NCBI GenBank assembly: GCA_021737785.1
Contig: JAIPDI010000003.1
Span: forward strand, 62,001-126,000
DNA from: Deltaproteobacteria bacterium
GTDB taxonomy: Bacteria; Desulfobacterota; DSM-4660; Desulfatiglandales; Desulfatiglandaceae
Reading direction: 5' to 3'
Length of the DNA: 64,000 nt
Within the stretch, counting starts at the first letter, position 1. The number at the start of each line of letters is the position of its first letter. Of this stretch, positions 53,050-62,753 are shown piece after piece. The translations under genes and the position numbers were made by a program. The notes under the pieces are model-generated. The model saw nothing but the letters and a program-made list of their open reading frames with translations, had not been told where the DNA came from and did no database searches.

Positions 53050-53814
53050 TCAAATATAACCATATGCAGTAAATCCACCGTCAACAACAATCGTTTGTCC
53101 GGTAATGTAGTTTGCAGTATCTGAGCACAAAAATAAGACGATATCGGCGATTTCTTCAGGAGTTCCAAGCCTTTTCATAGGTATCCTATTACATATTTCC
53201 TTCTGATTCATTTTTCCCTGACGAATGAAGTTATCAACCATTTCCGTCTGAATATAGCCAGGCGCAACGGCATTGACATTAATGTTGGCGGAAGCCCATT
53301 CTAATGCAAGGACTTTTGTCAGCATAATAATTGCACTTTTTGCCGTTCCGTAGCCCGTCCGCATAGGGAAGCCGTTCAACCCTGCAATAGACGACATATT
53401 GATAATTCTCCCAAAACCGATCTTTAACATAGTCTTGGCAATTTCTTTGCTGCATATATAGGTCGCCTTCAGGTGTATATCCATCAATCTCTGCCATTTA
53501 TCAGTATCTTGTTCGATAATAGGAACTAATTGCTCAGATATACCGGCGTTATTGACAAGATAGTCGACATGTCCCCATCGGCTGATGACCCGATCTATCA
53601 TGGATCTTATTTCATTCTCAAAACCGATATCGGCCTGAAAGCTTAACGCTATTCCACCCTGCTGACTTATCTCATTAACCACATATTGCGCTGCCTGTTC
53701 ATCAATATCATTCACCGCGACTTTGATCTTTTGCCGTGCCATCAATTGACACACAGCCTTCCCGATACCGTTCCCTCCTCCTGTTACAAGCGCAACTTTA
53801 TCCCTTTTTGACAT
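53050..53814 (-). CDS. SDR oxidoreductase, paralogue of the gene at 50038
   Basis: A 254-residue SDR with TGGGNGIG, VNNAG, NMSSIAGL and YGTAK, ending YITGQTIVVDGGFTAYGYI. It matches the SDR at 50038-50802 along its length. It is the last gene after the set-1 transporter and directly precedes the thiolase-fold gene in the transcript. Likely substrate: a hydroxyacyl-CoA intermediate. Confidence 0.88.
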   Translation of the reverse strand: MSKRDKVALVTGGGNGIGKAVCQLMARQKIKVAVNDIDEQAAQYVVNEISQQGGIALSFQADIGFENEIRSMIDRVISRWGHVDYLVNNAGISEQLVPIIEQDTDKWQRLMDIHLKATYICSKEIAKTMLKIGFGRIINMSSIAGLNGFPMRTGYGTAKSAIIMLTKVLALEWASANINVNAVAPGYIQTEMVDNFIRQGKMNQKEICNRIPMKRLGTPEEIADIVLFLCSDTANYITGQTIVVDGGFTAYGYI

Positions 53815-53864
53815 TTCATTTTCCCGTTATCTCATCAAGAATATTGTCAAGTTTACGTCGCTCG

Positions 53865-53880
53865 GGCTTCTGAAGAAGCC
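53865..53880. other. Hairpin between livF (set 1) and the SDR gene
   Basis: GGCTTCT-GA-AGAAGCC is a perfect 7-bp stem with a very short loop. It could mark the end of the transporter part of the transcript; no T-tract follows. Confidence 0.35.
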
Positions 53881-53917
53881 GGATCTCGCTTACTGCAAAT
53901 CAAAATGACACAGAACT

Positions 53918-54622
53918 TTAGACTTCAAGCCATTCTTTGCGAACACTTGCATTTGCCCTAAAATCTTCAGCCGTGCCTTCGAACACGATATTCCCGTGGC
54001 CCATGACCAAAAGACGTTGTGATATCTTGAGAGCAATCGCCAGTTTTTGCTCAACAAGCAAAATCGATACACCCCTTGCCTTGATCTCTTCAAGCATCCT
54101 CGCCAGGAGACTGATAACTTTGGGAGCTAATCCTTCGGTTGGCTCATCAATCATAATTAAATCGGGATCCCCCAAGAGGGACCTACATAACGTAAGCATC
54201 TGCTGTTCTCCTCCCGATAGCTTTCCGGCACAAACACCGGCGCGTTTTTCCAGAATGGGAAAAACCTCGAACATGTCATCCATTGTCCAGCGGCTTAATT
54301 TTTTTCCAGTTTTAATTCCCATCATTAAATTTTGCTCAACAGTAAGATTGCTAAAGATGTCGCGATTTTCTGGAACATACCCGAGACCTTTGTGTACGAT
54401 TTCGTATGGTTTGAGTCCTGCTATTGATTCACCTTTAAAGGAGATTGAGCCTGCGGGATCAATCTCACCAATGATCGTCTTGAGCGTCGTTGATTTGCCG
54501 ACCCCATTGCGGCCCAGGAGGCTGACAATTTCGCTCGTTTGAATATCAAAACTGACATCAAATAGGATATGGCTTTTTCCATAATAGCTATTCAGATTTT
54601 CTACTTTCAGCATCGTATCCAC
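53918..54622 (-). CDS. livF: HAAT-type ABC importer ATPase LivF, set 1
   Basis: A 234-residue ABC ATPase: Walker A GRNGVGKSTTL, signature LSGGEQQML, Walker B LIMIDEPTEGLAPK and LLVEQKLAIAL. The start is GTG 54622 or ATG 54613, with neither site strong. It follows livG by 49 nt. Confidence 0.9.
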   Translation of the reverse strand: MDTMLKVENLNSYYGKSHILFDVSFDIQTSEIVSLLGRNGVGKSTTLKTIIGEIDPAGSISFKGESIAGLKPYEIVHKGLGYVPENRDIFSNLTVEQNLMMGIKTGKKLSRWTMDDMFEVFPILEKRAGVCAGKLSGGEQQMLTLCRSLLGDPDLIMIDEPTEGLAPKVISLLARMLEEIKARGVSILLVEQKLAIALKISQRLLVMGHGNIVFEGTAEDFRANASVRKEWLEV

Positions 54623-54671
54623 TACTATACTCGTAAACCTCTTCGAATTTTCTATTAACTAATTAACTATA

Positions 54672-55436
54672 TTAGTCCCTATTCGCCTCTTCAAGACTTC
54701 CAAGATAAGCCGCTTGAACTCGCTTATTTTCCTTGATCATGCGCGGTTCATCCGTAGCGATAATATGGCCATAAACCAATACGGAAATATGATTTGAAAT
54801 GGCGAAGACAACATCCATGTTATGCTCGACAAAAACAAGGGTTTTACCCTTCATAGTTTTTTGTATTAAAGCGATCATTTCCGTGGTTTCCTGCCTACTC
54901 AATCCTGCTGTCGGCTCATCAAGAAGAATGACCTCAGCGCCGCTACCTATTGTAATTCCAATTTCCAAAAGGCGCTGCTCTGCATACGATAAGGTACCTG
55001 CGATAATGTTCCTCCGCTCAGTCATACCGATCTGCTCAAGGATTTGTTCGGCACGATCTCGAACATGTTTCAGTGAATTGACGGTCTTCCAAAAGGCGTA
55101 TTTCTCCCCAAGTACCCACAATAGGGAACACCTAATATTCTCAAATACGCTCATTTCTCTGAAAATGTTTGTGATCTGAAAACTTCGGCTTAACCCTTTC
55201 CTGTTGATTTCAAATGGCCTGAGCCGGGCGATCTCCTCCCCTTTGAATTTGATACTCCCAGATGTCGGCTTGTATATACCGGTAATGAGGTTGAAGAGGG
55301 TAGACTTGCCAGCGCCATTAGGACCGATTATGGAATGGAATTCCCCTTTCCTTACGGAAAGTTTACAATCAACGATGACCTTTGTCTTACCGAAGCTCTT
55401 ACTCAGTCCCTCTATATTCAGAATCAATTTATTCAC
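54672..55436 (-). CDS. livG: HAAT-type ABC importer ATPase LivG, set 1
   Basis: A 254-residue ABC ATPase: Walker A GPNGAGKSTLF, divergent signature LSYAEQRLLEIG, Walker B VILLDEPTAGLSRQE and VEHNMDVVFAI. The GTG start overlaps the end of livM by 8 nt, indicating coupling. It differs clearly from the set-2 LivG, so the two transporter sets are not a recent duplicate. Confidence 0.9.
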   Translation of the reverse strand: MNKLILNIEGLSKSFGKTKVIVDCKLSVRKGEFHSIIGPNGAGKSTLFNLITGIYKPTSGSIKFKGEEIARLRPFEINRKGLSRSFQITNIFREMSVFENIRCSLLWVLGEKYAFWKTVNSLKHVRDRAEQILEQIGMTERRNIIAGTLSYAEQRLLEIGITIGSGAEVILLDEPTAGLSRQETTEMIALIQKTMKGKTLVFVEHNMDVVFAISNHISVLVYGHIIATDEPRMIKENKRVQAAYLGSLEEANRD

Positions 55437-56670
55437 CTGATTCCATTTCTATTGAAACCTGACTCCATTTTCTCTTAACGATTGCTAGGCTCTTCATAAA
55501 TAGAAATCCCCCAGCCAATAGACCAAAAATGGGGACACCCCATGTGAGAAATCCACTCACGTCAAGTGTTATGCCAGAAATGGTGATAATCGGGTCGGAA
55601 TAACCTGTTGAAGACCAGCGGTAGATTATCTCGATGAGGGCCACACCTGATAAGATCAATAAGAGACAGGGCAACAGCGACAAAGTATATGCCGGAATGA
55701 TCCTGTGCAAGAGCTTCCCCTGCCAGAGAGGTTTGTGAATCATGAAAATCCCTGCAATACCCGTTGGAGCGAAAAGTACCATCAGCAGAAAAAGGAATCC
55801 GACATAAAAGAGCCAGGCCGCTGTAAATGCGCTCAAATAATAGCCCAGAAAAGTCACAAGAACTGCGCCAAATATCGGTCCGAAGAAATATTTTGAACCA
55901 CCGATGAACACCATAAAAAGCACAAAAGCCGATTCATGTATTCCAACCTTTTCATAGGACACGACTTCCCAGCTAATTGCGTAAAGCCCCCCTGCCAGCC
56001 CGGCAAAAAAACCAGAAGCCATCATAGCGAGACCACGAACCCTTAATGGATTATAACCGATAAATTCTGAGCGCTGAGGATTGTCTCGTACGGTATTCAA
56101 AATCCTCCCAAGAGGCGTATGCGTAAACGCGTACATCAAAACAATGCAGATAAATACCCAGATAGCAATTAAATAATAGACTTGGACTTGGGAACCGAAT
56201 GAAAAAACAAAAAATGCCTCTCGCATAGCGGATATCCCTGTTTCGCTCCCAAAAAAACCAGAGAACATCAAGGCACTTGAAGCGATAAGTTCATTGATCC
56301 CCATGGTAATCATTGCGAATGTTGCTCCTGCCCGCCTCGTTGCTATTAATCCGACAATAGTGCCCAAAATCAGACCACTGAACGCGCCGACCAGCGGGAG
56401 TAGCGGTGTGGGAACTGAAAATTGACCGGCATTACCGAGGGCCATGGCATGAATCGTAAAAAAGGCACCAAGACCGAAGAACACGGCATGACCAAATGAC
56501 AATAATCCGCATTCGCCAAGAAGAATATTGTAAGAAAGTGCAAAAACAATAGCGATGCCCATCTGGTTGATCAGAGACAACGACATATCTGATCTAAAAT
56601 AGAAGGGAACCACGGCCATCAATGCCGCCATAATGAGCCAGACTTTATATTTGAAAAACAAATCCATCAT
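55429..56670 (-). CDS. livM: HAAT-type ABC importer permease LivM with C-terminal extension, set 1
   Basis: The 413-residue permease has the LivM core (NILLGECGLLSFGHAVFFGLGAFF, ATFAMITMGINELIASSALM) over about 310 residues, and about 100 more with at least two further membrane segments (AYTLSLLPCLLLILSGVALIEI and FLTWGVPIFGLLAGGFLFM). Such long forms exist in some lineages. It overlaps livH by 4 nt. The extension's role is unknown. Confidence 0.9.
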   Translation of the reverse strand: MMDLFFKYKVWLIMAALMAVVPFYFRSDMSLSLINQMGIAIVFALSYNILLGECGLLSFGHAVFFGLGAFFTIHAMALGNAGQFSVPTPLLPLVGAFSGLILGTIVGLIATRRAGATFAMITMGINELIASSALMFSGFFGSETGISAMREAFFVFSFGSQVQVYYLIAIWVFICIVLMYAFTHTPLGRILNTVRDNPQRSEFIGYNPLRVRGLAMMASGFFAGLAGGLYAISWEVVSYEKVGIHESAFVLFMVFIGGSKYFFGPIFGAVLVTFLGYYLSAFTAAWLFYVGFLFLLMVLFAPTGIAGIFMIHKPLWQGKLLHRIIPAYTLSLLPCLLLILSGVALIEIIYRWSSTGYSDPIITISGITLDVSGFLTWGVPIFGLLAGGFLFMKSLAIVKRKWSQVSIEMESGE

Positions 56671-57602
56671 GTCTCACGCGTGCCCATTAGGCCCTTTGGC
56701 CTGAATATGAGGATAAGCACCATAAATAAAAAGGGCAATGCCTCAGCAGTCTGTGAGATCTTGATCCCCAGAATCCCAACGTTTGGACAGCTTATTCCCA
56801 GAGAGTTAAAAAGATCCGAAAGGGCGTATTCGCTTCCAGCAGCAAAGTTCTGAATAACTCCGATGATAATCGAGGCAATGAGCGCGCCGACTAACGATCC
56901 CAATCCGCCCACAATCACAACAACAAAGACAATCAAACCCAAGCGATCAGCCATTCCTGGCTCCGTACCAAACATGTTGCCACTAATAACTCCTGCTAAT
57001 CCTGCCATGGCGCAACCCACTGAGAATACACTCATAAAAATTCGGGAGACGTTATGCCCTAACTCTCCTACCATAACAGGATTGACAAGTGCAGCTTGAA
57101 CGATCATGCCAACCCGGGTCTTCTTCATAAATAGATAAAGACCGGTGAACATAAGTAAGGAAACCGAGAACATGAACCCTCTATAGGAATGAAAGCTCGT
57201 GGTAAATATGGTGAACAATGAGAAATCCAATGATTCCGGAATATTATATTCAACGGGCAATCTGCCCCAAACCAAACTTACCAACTCGCCGATTAGGTAA
57301 GCTAGGCCGAAAGTAAATAAGAGTTCAGCCATATGGCCATATTTGTGCACGAGCCGCAGTCCGTATTTTTCCACCATTGCGCCACTAAAGCCGACAGCAA
57401 TCGGTGAGATAATCAGTGCAGGCCAGAAACCTATGAACACACTAATCTGGTAGGCGATGTATGCACCCAGCATGTAGAAACTGGCATGGGCAAAGTTGAG
57501 AACCCCCATCATTCCAAAAATCAAAGTCAACCCGCTGGACAGCATAAATAGAAGAAGACCGTACAAAAGGCCATTAATCAATGAAATGATAAAAAACTCC
57601 AT
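56667..57602 (-). CDS. livH: HAAT-type ABC importer permease LivH, set 1
   Basis: A 311-residue permease: INGLLYGLLLFMLSSGLTLIFGMMGVLNFAHASFYMLGAY, the coupling loop GMIVQAALVNPVMVGELGHN and GGLGSLVGALIASIIIG. It follows the binding-protein gene across a strong hairpin. Confidence 0.9.
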   Translation of the reverse strand: MEFFIISLINGLLYGLLLFMLSSGLTLIFGMMGVLNFAHASFYMLGAYIAYQISVFIGFWPALIISPIAVGFSGAMVEKYGLRLVHKYGHMAELLFTFGLAYLIGELVSLVWGRLPVEYNIPESLDFSLFTIFTTSFHSYRGFMFSVSLLMFTGLYLFMKKTRVGMIVQAALVNPVMVGELGHNVSRIFMSVFSVGCAMAGLAGVISGNMFGTEPGMADRLGLIVFVVVIVGGLGSLVGALIASIIIGVIQNFAAGSEYALSDLFNSLGISCPNVGILGIKISQTAEALPFLFMVLILIFRPKGLMGTRET

Positions 57603-57650
57603 AATCGCCTATCCTTTATCATACTCTTACAGACTTCGATCCTTCCGATG

Positions 57651-57687
57651 GGCAGAGGATTTCTCTTTAGGTTTGAAATCCTCTGCC
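57651..57687 (-). other. Intercistronic hairpin after the binding-protein gene, set 1
   Basis: GGCAGAGGATTTC (57651-57663) pairs perfectly with GAAATCCTCTGCC (57675-57687) around an 11-nt loop, extended by CCGA/TCGG outside. There is no T-tract on the minus strand, so it probably stabilises binding-protein mRNA, like the hairpin in set 2. Confidence 0.65.
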
Positions 57688-57707
57688 TTCGGTCTCGGGC
57701 AGCGCCT

Positions 57708-58955
57708 TTATTTGGAAGGTCGTTCCATTTTGCAGCTTGTTTGCAAATATACGTCTTCAGAAGGTACGATCATCAGGGTCTTCCAACCATATCCGGTATC
57801 CTCTACATCATATTTGACATCCTTCGAAAAGACCGATATGACCTGTGGCATAACTGCTTGATGGTTATCTGCTCTCATCAAAAGTTCTCCGGTTGGTGTA
57901 TTTACTCTCATGCCCTCCAAGGCATAGGCTATATCTATTGCCCTAATGGATTTCGTATTTTCGATCGCGCTGCAGAGCATTTTTATCATTGTGTTAATCT
58001 CTTGATAGTAAAAATCGACTCCATATTTTTCTTTGAATTTGAGTGCAAATTTGGTAGTTTCGTTGTCCCCGTCATTATAATTTATGTGCCAGGTCGTAAC
58101 CTGAACAGTACCCTCGCCAGCTTCTTGAAGAGCAGATGGCGCGCCAATAACCCCAGCATAAGTTGTTATCCATTTTGCTTTCAGCCCGGCATTGTGTGAG
58201 GCCTTAATTAACATATTTAGGTCGGTTCCCCAATCACCAGTGACAACGGCATCTGCACTTGAAGCTTTTATTTTGTTTATGTAGGGGGCAAAATCCTTTA
58301 TTTTTCCCACCGGATGGAATACATCGCCAACAATTTCAATGTCTGGTCGACGTTCTTTCAATTCCTTCTTGGAAGCCGCGCTAATTCCATGACCATGCGA
58401 GTAATCCATATTTATCAAAAAGACTTTCTTTACAGATTTATCTGAAGCCAGATATTTAATAAGCGCCGTAATCTTTTGATCTGCGGTCGGCCCCCAGCGA
58501 AAGAACCAAAAATTGCATTTTTCATTCGTAAGTGATGGCTCTGTAGAATCCGGACAGAGAAAAACAACTCTTTTGTCAGGGTTCCGAAAATTATGCTTCT
58601 CAACCGCATCCAGCATCGCGGCTGTTGCACCGGAACTGTGGCCTTGGCAAATGATGGAAATGCCTTGATCGATAGCGCGCTTGAGTTGAAATACACTTTC
58701 ACTTGGACTGTTTTTATTGTCAAAAAGTACGATTTCCAGTTTTTTCCCTAAGACACCTCCTGCTTCATTGATATGATCAGCAATCATCTGATATTGTTTA
58801 TTACTTTGATCGCCAACAGCCGCAAAAGGTCCTGAAGCTGGGTCTATAACTGCAATTTTAATAGTGTCTGCAGCGAAAGTTGAAAGGGGAATTAACATTG
58901 CGGAAAGAAGAATAATGGTAACTATTCCAGCCCTGCTTAGCTTTCCTTTTATCAT
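57708..58955 (-). CDS. HAAT-type periplasmic binding protein, set 1
   Basis: A 415-residue binding protein with signal peptide (AGIVTIILLSAMLIPLSTFAAD) and leucine-binding fold: IKIAVIDPASGPFAAVGDQSNKQ, AGGVLGKKLEIVLFDNKNSP, IICQGHSSGATAAMLDAV. AAGGAGG precedes the start. It is only distantly similar to the set-2 binding protein, so the two importers probably take up different compounds. It is the first gene of the set-1 transporter. Confidence 0.9.
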   Translation of the reverse strand: MIKGKLSRAGIVTIILLSAMLIPLSTFAADTIKIAVIDPASGPFAAVGDQSNKQYQMIADHINEAGGVLGKKLEIVLFDNKNSPSESVFQLKRAIDQGISIICQGHSSGATAAMLDAVEKHNFRNPDKRVVFLCPDSTEPSLTNEKCNFWFFRWGPTADQKITALIKYLASDKSVKKVFLINMDYSHGHGISAASKKELKERRPDIEIVGDVFHPVGKIKDFAPYINKIKASSADAVVTGDWGTDLNMLIKASHNAGLKAKWITTYAGVIGAPSALQEAGEGTVQVTTWHINYNDGDNETTKFALKFKEKYGVDFYYQEINTMIKMLCSAIENTKSIRAIDIAYALEGMRVNTPTGELLMRADNHQAVMPQVISVFSKDVKYDVEDTGYGWKTLMIVPSEDVYLQTSCKMERPSK

Positions 58956-59052
58956 CTTTAAACCTCCTTTTCATGTTAATGTTTCGGATCGTTTAAGTTT
59001 TATAGAGCCAATTTTTCGATTAATCCCTCCTTTCCATTGAAGAGTTTTGATT

Positions 59053-59808
59053 TTAAAACATAAATGCGCCTCCGTTTATACTGAGGGTTGCTCCAGTAAC
59101 ACAGCTTGACTCATCAGACGCCAGATACAGAGCCCCGTCAGCGATATCTAAGGGCACCGCATGTCTTCCAAGAGGGACTCTTTTGAGGTATTCATCGCCA
59201 ACATTGATCGCCGCCTCATCCCCCATTTGGGTTTCAACGGTCACTCCAGGGCATATATTGTTCGTTCTTATGCCATACGGCCCTAATTCAAGTGCGATCG
59301 CCCTGGTGAACCCCATCATTCCCGCCTTGCTTGTAGCATAGTGCGAATGTCCAAAGCTCGGTGCTGTTTGGCCACCGATCGAAGCTATATTGATGATTAC
59401 ACCACCGTTCTTCTGTGACTTCATGTAATTGCCCACCGCTCTAGAACAATAAAAGCAACCGTAAAGGTTGATTCTCAATGTTCTATCCCAATCCTCATCA
59501 CTCATGTCAAGTATGGCCTTTTTTTCATAAATCCCTGCACAGTTTACGAGAATATCGATTTTGCCAAATTTTTCATATATTCCATCGGCCATCTTACTAA
59601 CTTCAACGGACCTTGAAACATCAGTGATAAAAAACTCTGCCTTGCCGTCATATCGCTTCAAGATATCTTGGACTTCCCTTTTATCATTGCTCATAACGGC
59701 ATCTGCCAGAACAACTGTCGAACCCTCCTGCAGAAAACGAACCGCAATAGCCCTACCTATCCCACCACAGCCCCCAGTTATAATCGAAATCTTGTCTTGC
59801 AGCCTCAT
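59053..59808 (-). CDS. SDR oxidoreductase
   Basis: A 251-residue SDR: TGGCGGIG, VNCAGIYE, NIASIGGQTAP and YATSK, ending in CVTGATLSINGGAFMF. I start at ATG 59808, which has GAGGTG 4-5 nt upstream; a frame from 59841 would add 11 residues. It lies between the ligase and binding-protein genes and is a separate type from the 50038/53050 pair. Confidence 0.88.
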   Translation of the reverse strand: MRLQDKISIITGGCGGIGRAIAVRFLQEGSTVVLADAVMSNDKREVQDILKRYDGKAEFFITDVSRSVEVSKMADGIYEKFGKIDILVNCAGIYEKKAILDMSDEDWDRTLRINLYGCFYCSRAVGNYMKSQKNGGVIINIASIGGQTAPSFGHSHYATSKAGMMGFTRAIALELGPYGIRTNNICPGVTVETQMGDEAAINVGDEYLKRVPLGRHAVPLDIADGALYLASDESSCVTGATLSINGGAFMF

Positions 59809-59843
59809 ATTCACCTCACATTCCAAATCTGTTCCTTCCACAA

Positions 59844-61400
59844 TTAAACATCTTTCTTATGCTTGTCTCTAAATTTCGTCCGCAGCTCTGATTTGAGTAC
59901 TTTTCCACTTGGATTTCGAGGAAGGGCTTCGACAAATTCGACAAATCTTGGTTTTTTGTAGCTTGCCATATTTGCTTTGCAATATTCGACGAGCTCTTGG
60001 CTTGTCAGCTGTTGGCCCGGAAGCAATACTACGATTGCCTTGACAGATTCAACCCATTTTGGGTCCGGGACACCTATTACCGCCGATTCTAACACTGCAG
60101 GATGGGAGTTGATAACATCCTCTACCTCCTTTGAATAGATGTTTTCACCCCCGCTAATGATCATATCCTTTTTCCGATCGACAATATATATATAGCCTTC
60201 CTCGTCAGTCCGGGCTAGATCCCCTGTGCACAACCACCCCTCTTTAATGGTCTCCATCGTAGCCTCATGATTGTTCCAGTAGCCCTTCATCACCGTATCC
60301 CCCTTTATTACGATCTCCCCAACTTGCCCAGGTCTCACGTCCTCCATTTGATCATCTACCACCCGAACATGCAGTGAAATGAGCTCTTTCCCAACCGAAT
60401 AAAGCCTTTCTATCTTTTCTTTTGGCCCCTCTGTGAAATGTTCCGAGATTGGCAAACAGGTCGCACTTGACGTATTCTCGGTCAAACCGTAAAGGCCCCA
60501 AAAAACCTTACCAAACACCGAAAATCCCCTTTTCAGCAACTCAACTGGCATGGGAGATCCTGCATACATAATGCTGCGAATGGACGAATGATCCTTCTTC
60601 TTAAGTGAGGGTGAGTTCAATAAATCCGTCAGCATCGCCGCGTTCCACCATGAGGTTGTAATTTTCTCTTGCTCGATTAGCTCCAGTGCATGATCTGCAT
60701 CCCACTTTTTCATAATCACAATTTTGGCACCAACATACATTGCACTATAGCTAATAGCTGTTCCGGCTGCATGATAGAGAGGAGGTGTCACAAGCAGGGC
60801 ATCTTCCTTTTTCATCTCATACGCATACATATCATCCAACGCGTCCGTTAGAACATTCTTATGTGTGATCATGACACCCTTCGGACGTCCGGTGGTACCG
60901 CTCGTATACATGATCCAAAAAAGGTCACTTTCATCAATCTGTGTATGACACTCGCTAGATGATTGGTTCTGAATGAATTCCTCATATCCCAAAATCTCGC
61001 CATCGGCACCCCCAAACGTAATAAAATACTTGAGGTGATCTAATTCTCTCTGGATTTGGCGTATCGTTTCGACGTACTCAGGTCCCATAACAATTGCAAT
61101 TGCCCCTGAATTATTCAGGATGTAGAGAAGCTCACGACCAGCCAATCGATAGTTCAACGGAACCAATATGATGCCGCTCTTCCCGCAGGCACAGTAACAT
61201 TCCCAATACTCATGACAGTTTCCAGAAAGTACCGCGACTCTATCACCCTTTGATATTCCTAATTCCTCAAGAGCATGAACCAGTTTATTAACTCTCCCAT
61301 TGGCCTGCTGCCATGTTAATCTCTGGGCCTCGCAAATAACTCCTTCCTTATCCGGAAAGCGACGCGCGTTACGCACAATCAAATCTCCGAAAATCATCAT
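59844..61400 (-). CDS. Acyl-CoA synthetase (AMP-forming)
   Basis: A 518-residue ANL ligase: P-loop YTSGTTGRPKGVMIT, GLYGLTENTS, WLCTGDLARTDEEGYIYIVDRKKDMIISGGENIYSKEVE and catalytic Lys in NPSGKVLKSELR. AGGAGG precedes the start. It is clearly different from the tandem pair at 38226-41493, so it may serve the compound imported by set 1. It follows the acyl-CoA dehydrogenase gene by 8 nt. Confidence 0.92.
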   Translation of the reverse strand: MMIFGDLIVRNARRFPDKEGVICEAQRLTWQQANGRVNKLVHALEELGISKGDRVAVLSGNCHEYWECYCACGKSGIILVPLNYRLAGRELLYILNNSGAIAIVMGPEYVETIRQIQRELDHLKYFITFGGADGEILGYEEFIQNQSSSECHTQIDESDLFWIMYTSGTTGRPKGVMITHKNVLTDALDDMYAYEMKKEDALLVTPPLYHAAGTAISYSAMYVGAKIVIMKKWDADHALELIEQEKITTSWWNAAMLTDLLNSPSLKKKDHSSIRSIMYAGSPMPVELLKRGFSVFGKVFWGLYGLTENTSSATCLPISEHFTEGPKEKIERLYSVGKELISLHVRVVDDQMEDVRPGQVGEIVIKGDTVMKGYWNNHEATMETIKEGWLCTGDLARTDEEGYIYIVDRKKDMIISGGENIYSKEVEDVINSHPAVLESAVIGVPDPKWVESVKAIVVLLPGQQLTSQELVEYCKANMASYKKPRFVEFVEALPRNPSGKVLKSELRTKFRDKHKKDV

Positions 61401-61408
61401 GCAACCTC

Positions 61409-62575
61409 CTATATGGCTGGTGAGTTGATTACGTTTCGTGCAATAACAACTTCCAGAATATCCGCAGCTCCACCTCCTATCTCCACTCCCATATTATCTC
61501 TAAAAAATCTCTCGACCTCGTATTCACGACAATAACCGTACCCCCCCAATATGTGCATTGCCCACATAGTTGTATCCTGAGCATGGCGAGAAGCCAAACG
61601 TTTTGCCATGGCCGCTTCTAAGGTACATCTTTTCCCCTGTTCATAGGCAATCACCGCATGGTGCCCAAGCAACCGACTCGCATGGATATAGGTAGCCATT
61701 TTGGAGAGCATTAACTGAACGCTCTGGAAATCCACTACATGCTGTCCGAATACTTCTCTTTCATGTGCATACTTGAGAGCACGCTCGTAGGCGCCTCGCG
61801 CTATCCCCGTAGATAACGCACAACATAAAATTCGATCAACATCAATCCCCGACAAGGAAACCATCATTCCCCTGCCCTCACCTACCATCAGATTTTCCGC
61901 TGGGACCGGGCAATTCTCAAAACTGATCTCGGCCTGTGATGAAGACCTCATACCGCAGGTTTCTATTTCTCTCGAAACAGTGACCCCTGGAAAGTCCTTT
62001 TCGACCAAGAAACTTGACATCCCCTTGGTCCCACGTGTAGGATCAGTTACGGTAATGAAAACACCGACACTCGGAAGGAGGGCTCCAAAATTCGTTATGA
62101 GAGTCTTGGTTCCGTTCAGCAGATAGTTACCATCTTCATCCTTAACCGCTCTTGTTTTCATATTGGCCACGTCCGAACCTGCATTTGGTTCAGTCATACC
62201 TATTGCACCGATCATTTCTCCATTAACCAGTTTCCGCAGGTATTTTTTCCGTTGAACATCCGTGCCCAGCTTATAAATCGAGCCATAAGCAATGACACCA
62301 GCGGTCACCATGTAATCCATGGCCAGGGACGGCAAAGCAGTCGCCAATTCCTCAACTACAATATATACAGCCATCAAATCCATCTCTGACCCGCCATATT
62401 TAGAAGGTATTGCCGCACCGATAAACCCCAGCTCAGCCATTTTTCTAAATATTTCCAATGGGAACTGAGCCTTTTCATCAAGATCTCGCGCATAAGGCGC
62501 AATTTCATTCTTCACAAAATCCCTGATTGTGTCCCTGAGCATCTTCTGTTCATCGCTGAATCGATATTCCAACAT
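61409..62575 (-). CDS. Acyl-CoA dehydrogenase
   Basis: A 388-residue flavoprotein: GAIGMTEPNAGSDVANM, KTLITNFG, EVFGQHVVDFQSVQLMLSKMATYI and AMHILGGYGYCREYEVERFFRD. As in the other dehydrogenase, the YEGT site reads EIGGGAADI, so the catalytic Glu is not at the usual place. AAGGAGGATG lies before the start. It is the first enzyme gene after the regulator, from which it is separated by a 178-nt gap that could hold the main promoter and operator. Confidence 0.92.
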   Translation of the reverse strand: MLEYRFSDEQKMLRDTIRDFVKNEIAPYARDLDEKAQFPLEIFRKMAELGFIGAAIPSKYGGSEMDLMAVYIVVEELATALPSLAMDYMVTAGVIAYGSIYKLGTDVQRKKYLRKLVNGEMIGAIGMTEPNAGSDVANMKTRAVKDEDGNYLLNGTKTLITNFGALLPSVGVFITVTDPTRGTKGMSSFLVEKDFPGVTVSREIETCGMRSSSQAEISFENCPVPAENLMVGEGRGMMVSLSGIDVDRILCCALSTGIARGAYERALKYAHEREVFGQHVVDFQSVQLMLSKMATYIHASRLLGHHAVIAYEQGKRCTLEAAMAKRLASRHAQDTTMWAMHILGGYGYCREYEVERFFRDNMGVEIGGGAADILEVVIARNVINSPAI

Positions 62576-62753
62576 CCTATTTCATCCTCCTTTTCAAAAC
62601 GGAATTAGTACTCTGGAGACGAATGCCCTTTCAATACGTTCATATACAAAATAAAGAGCGGCAGCTTTGCGTTAACCCCAAATGTCCCTTTTCAACTTAA
62701 CAGCCGGTGCCGACGCAATCCGCTAAAAATTAACCGTAAGCCATTTCAAAATG

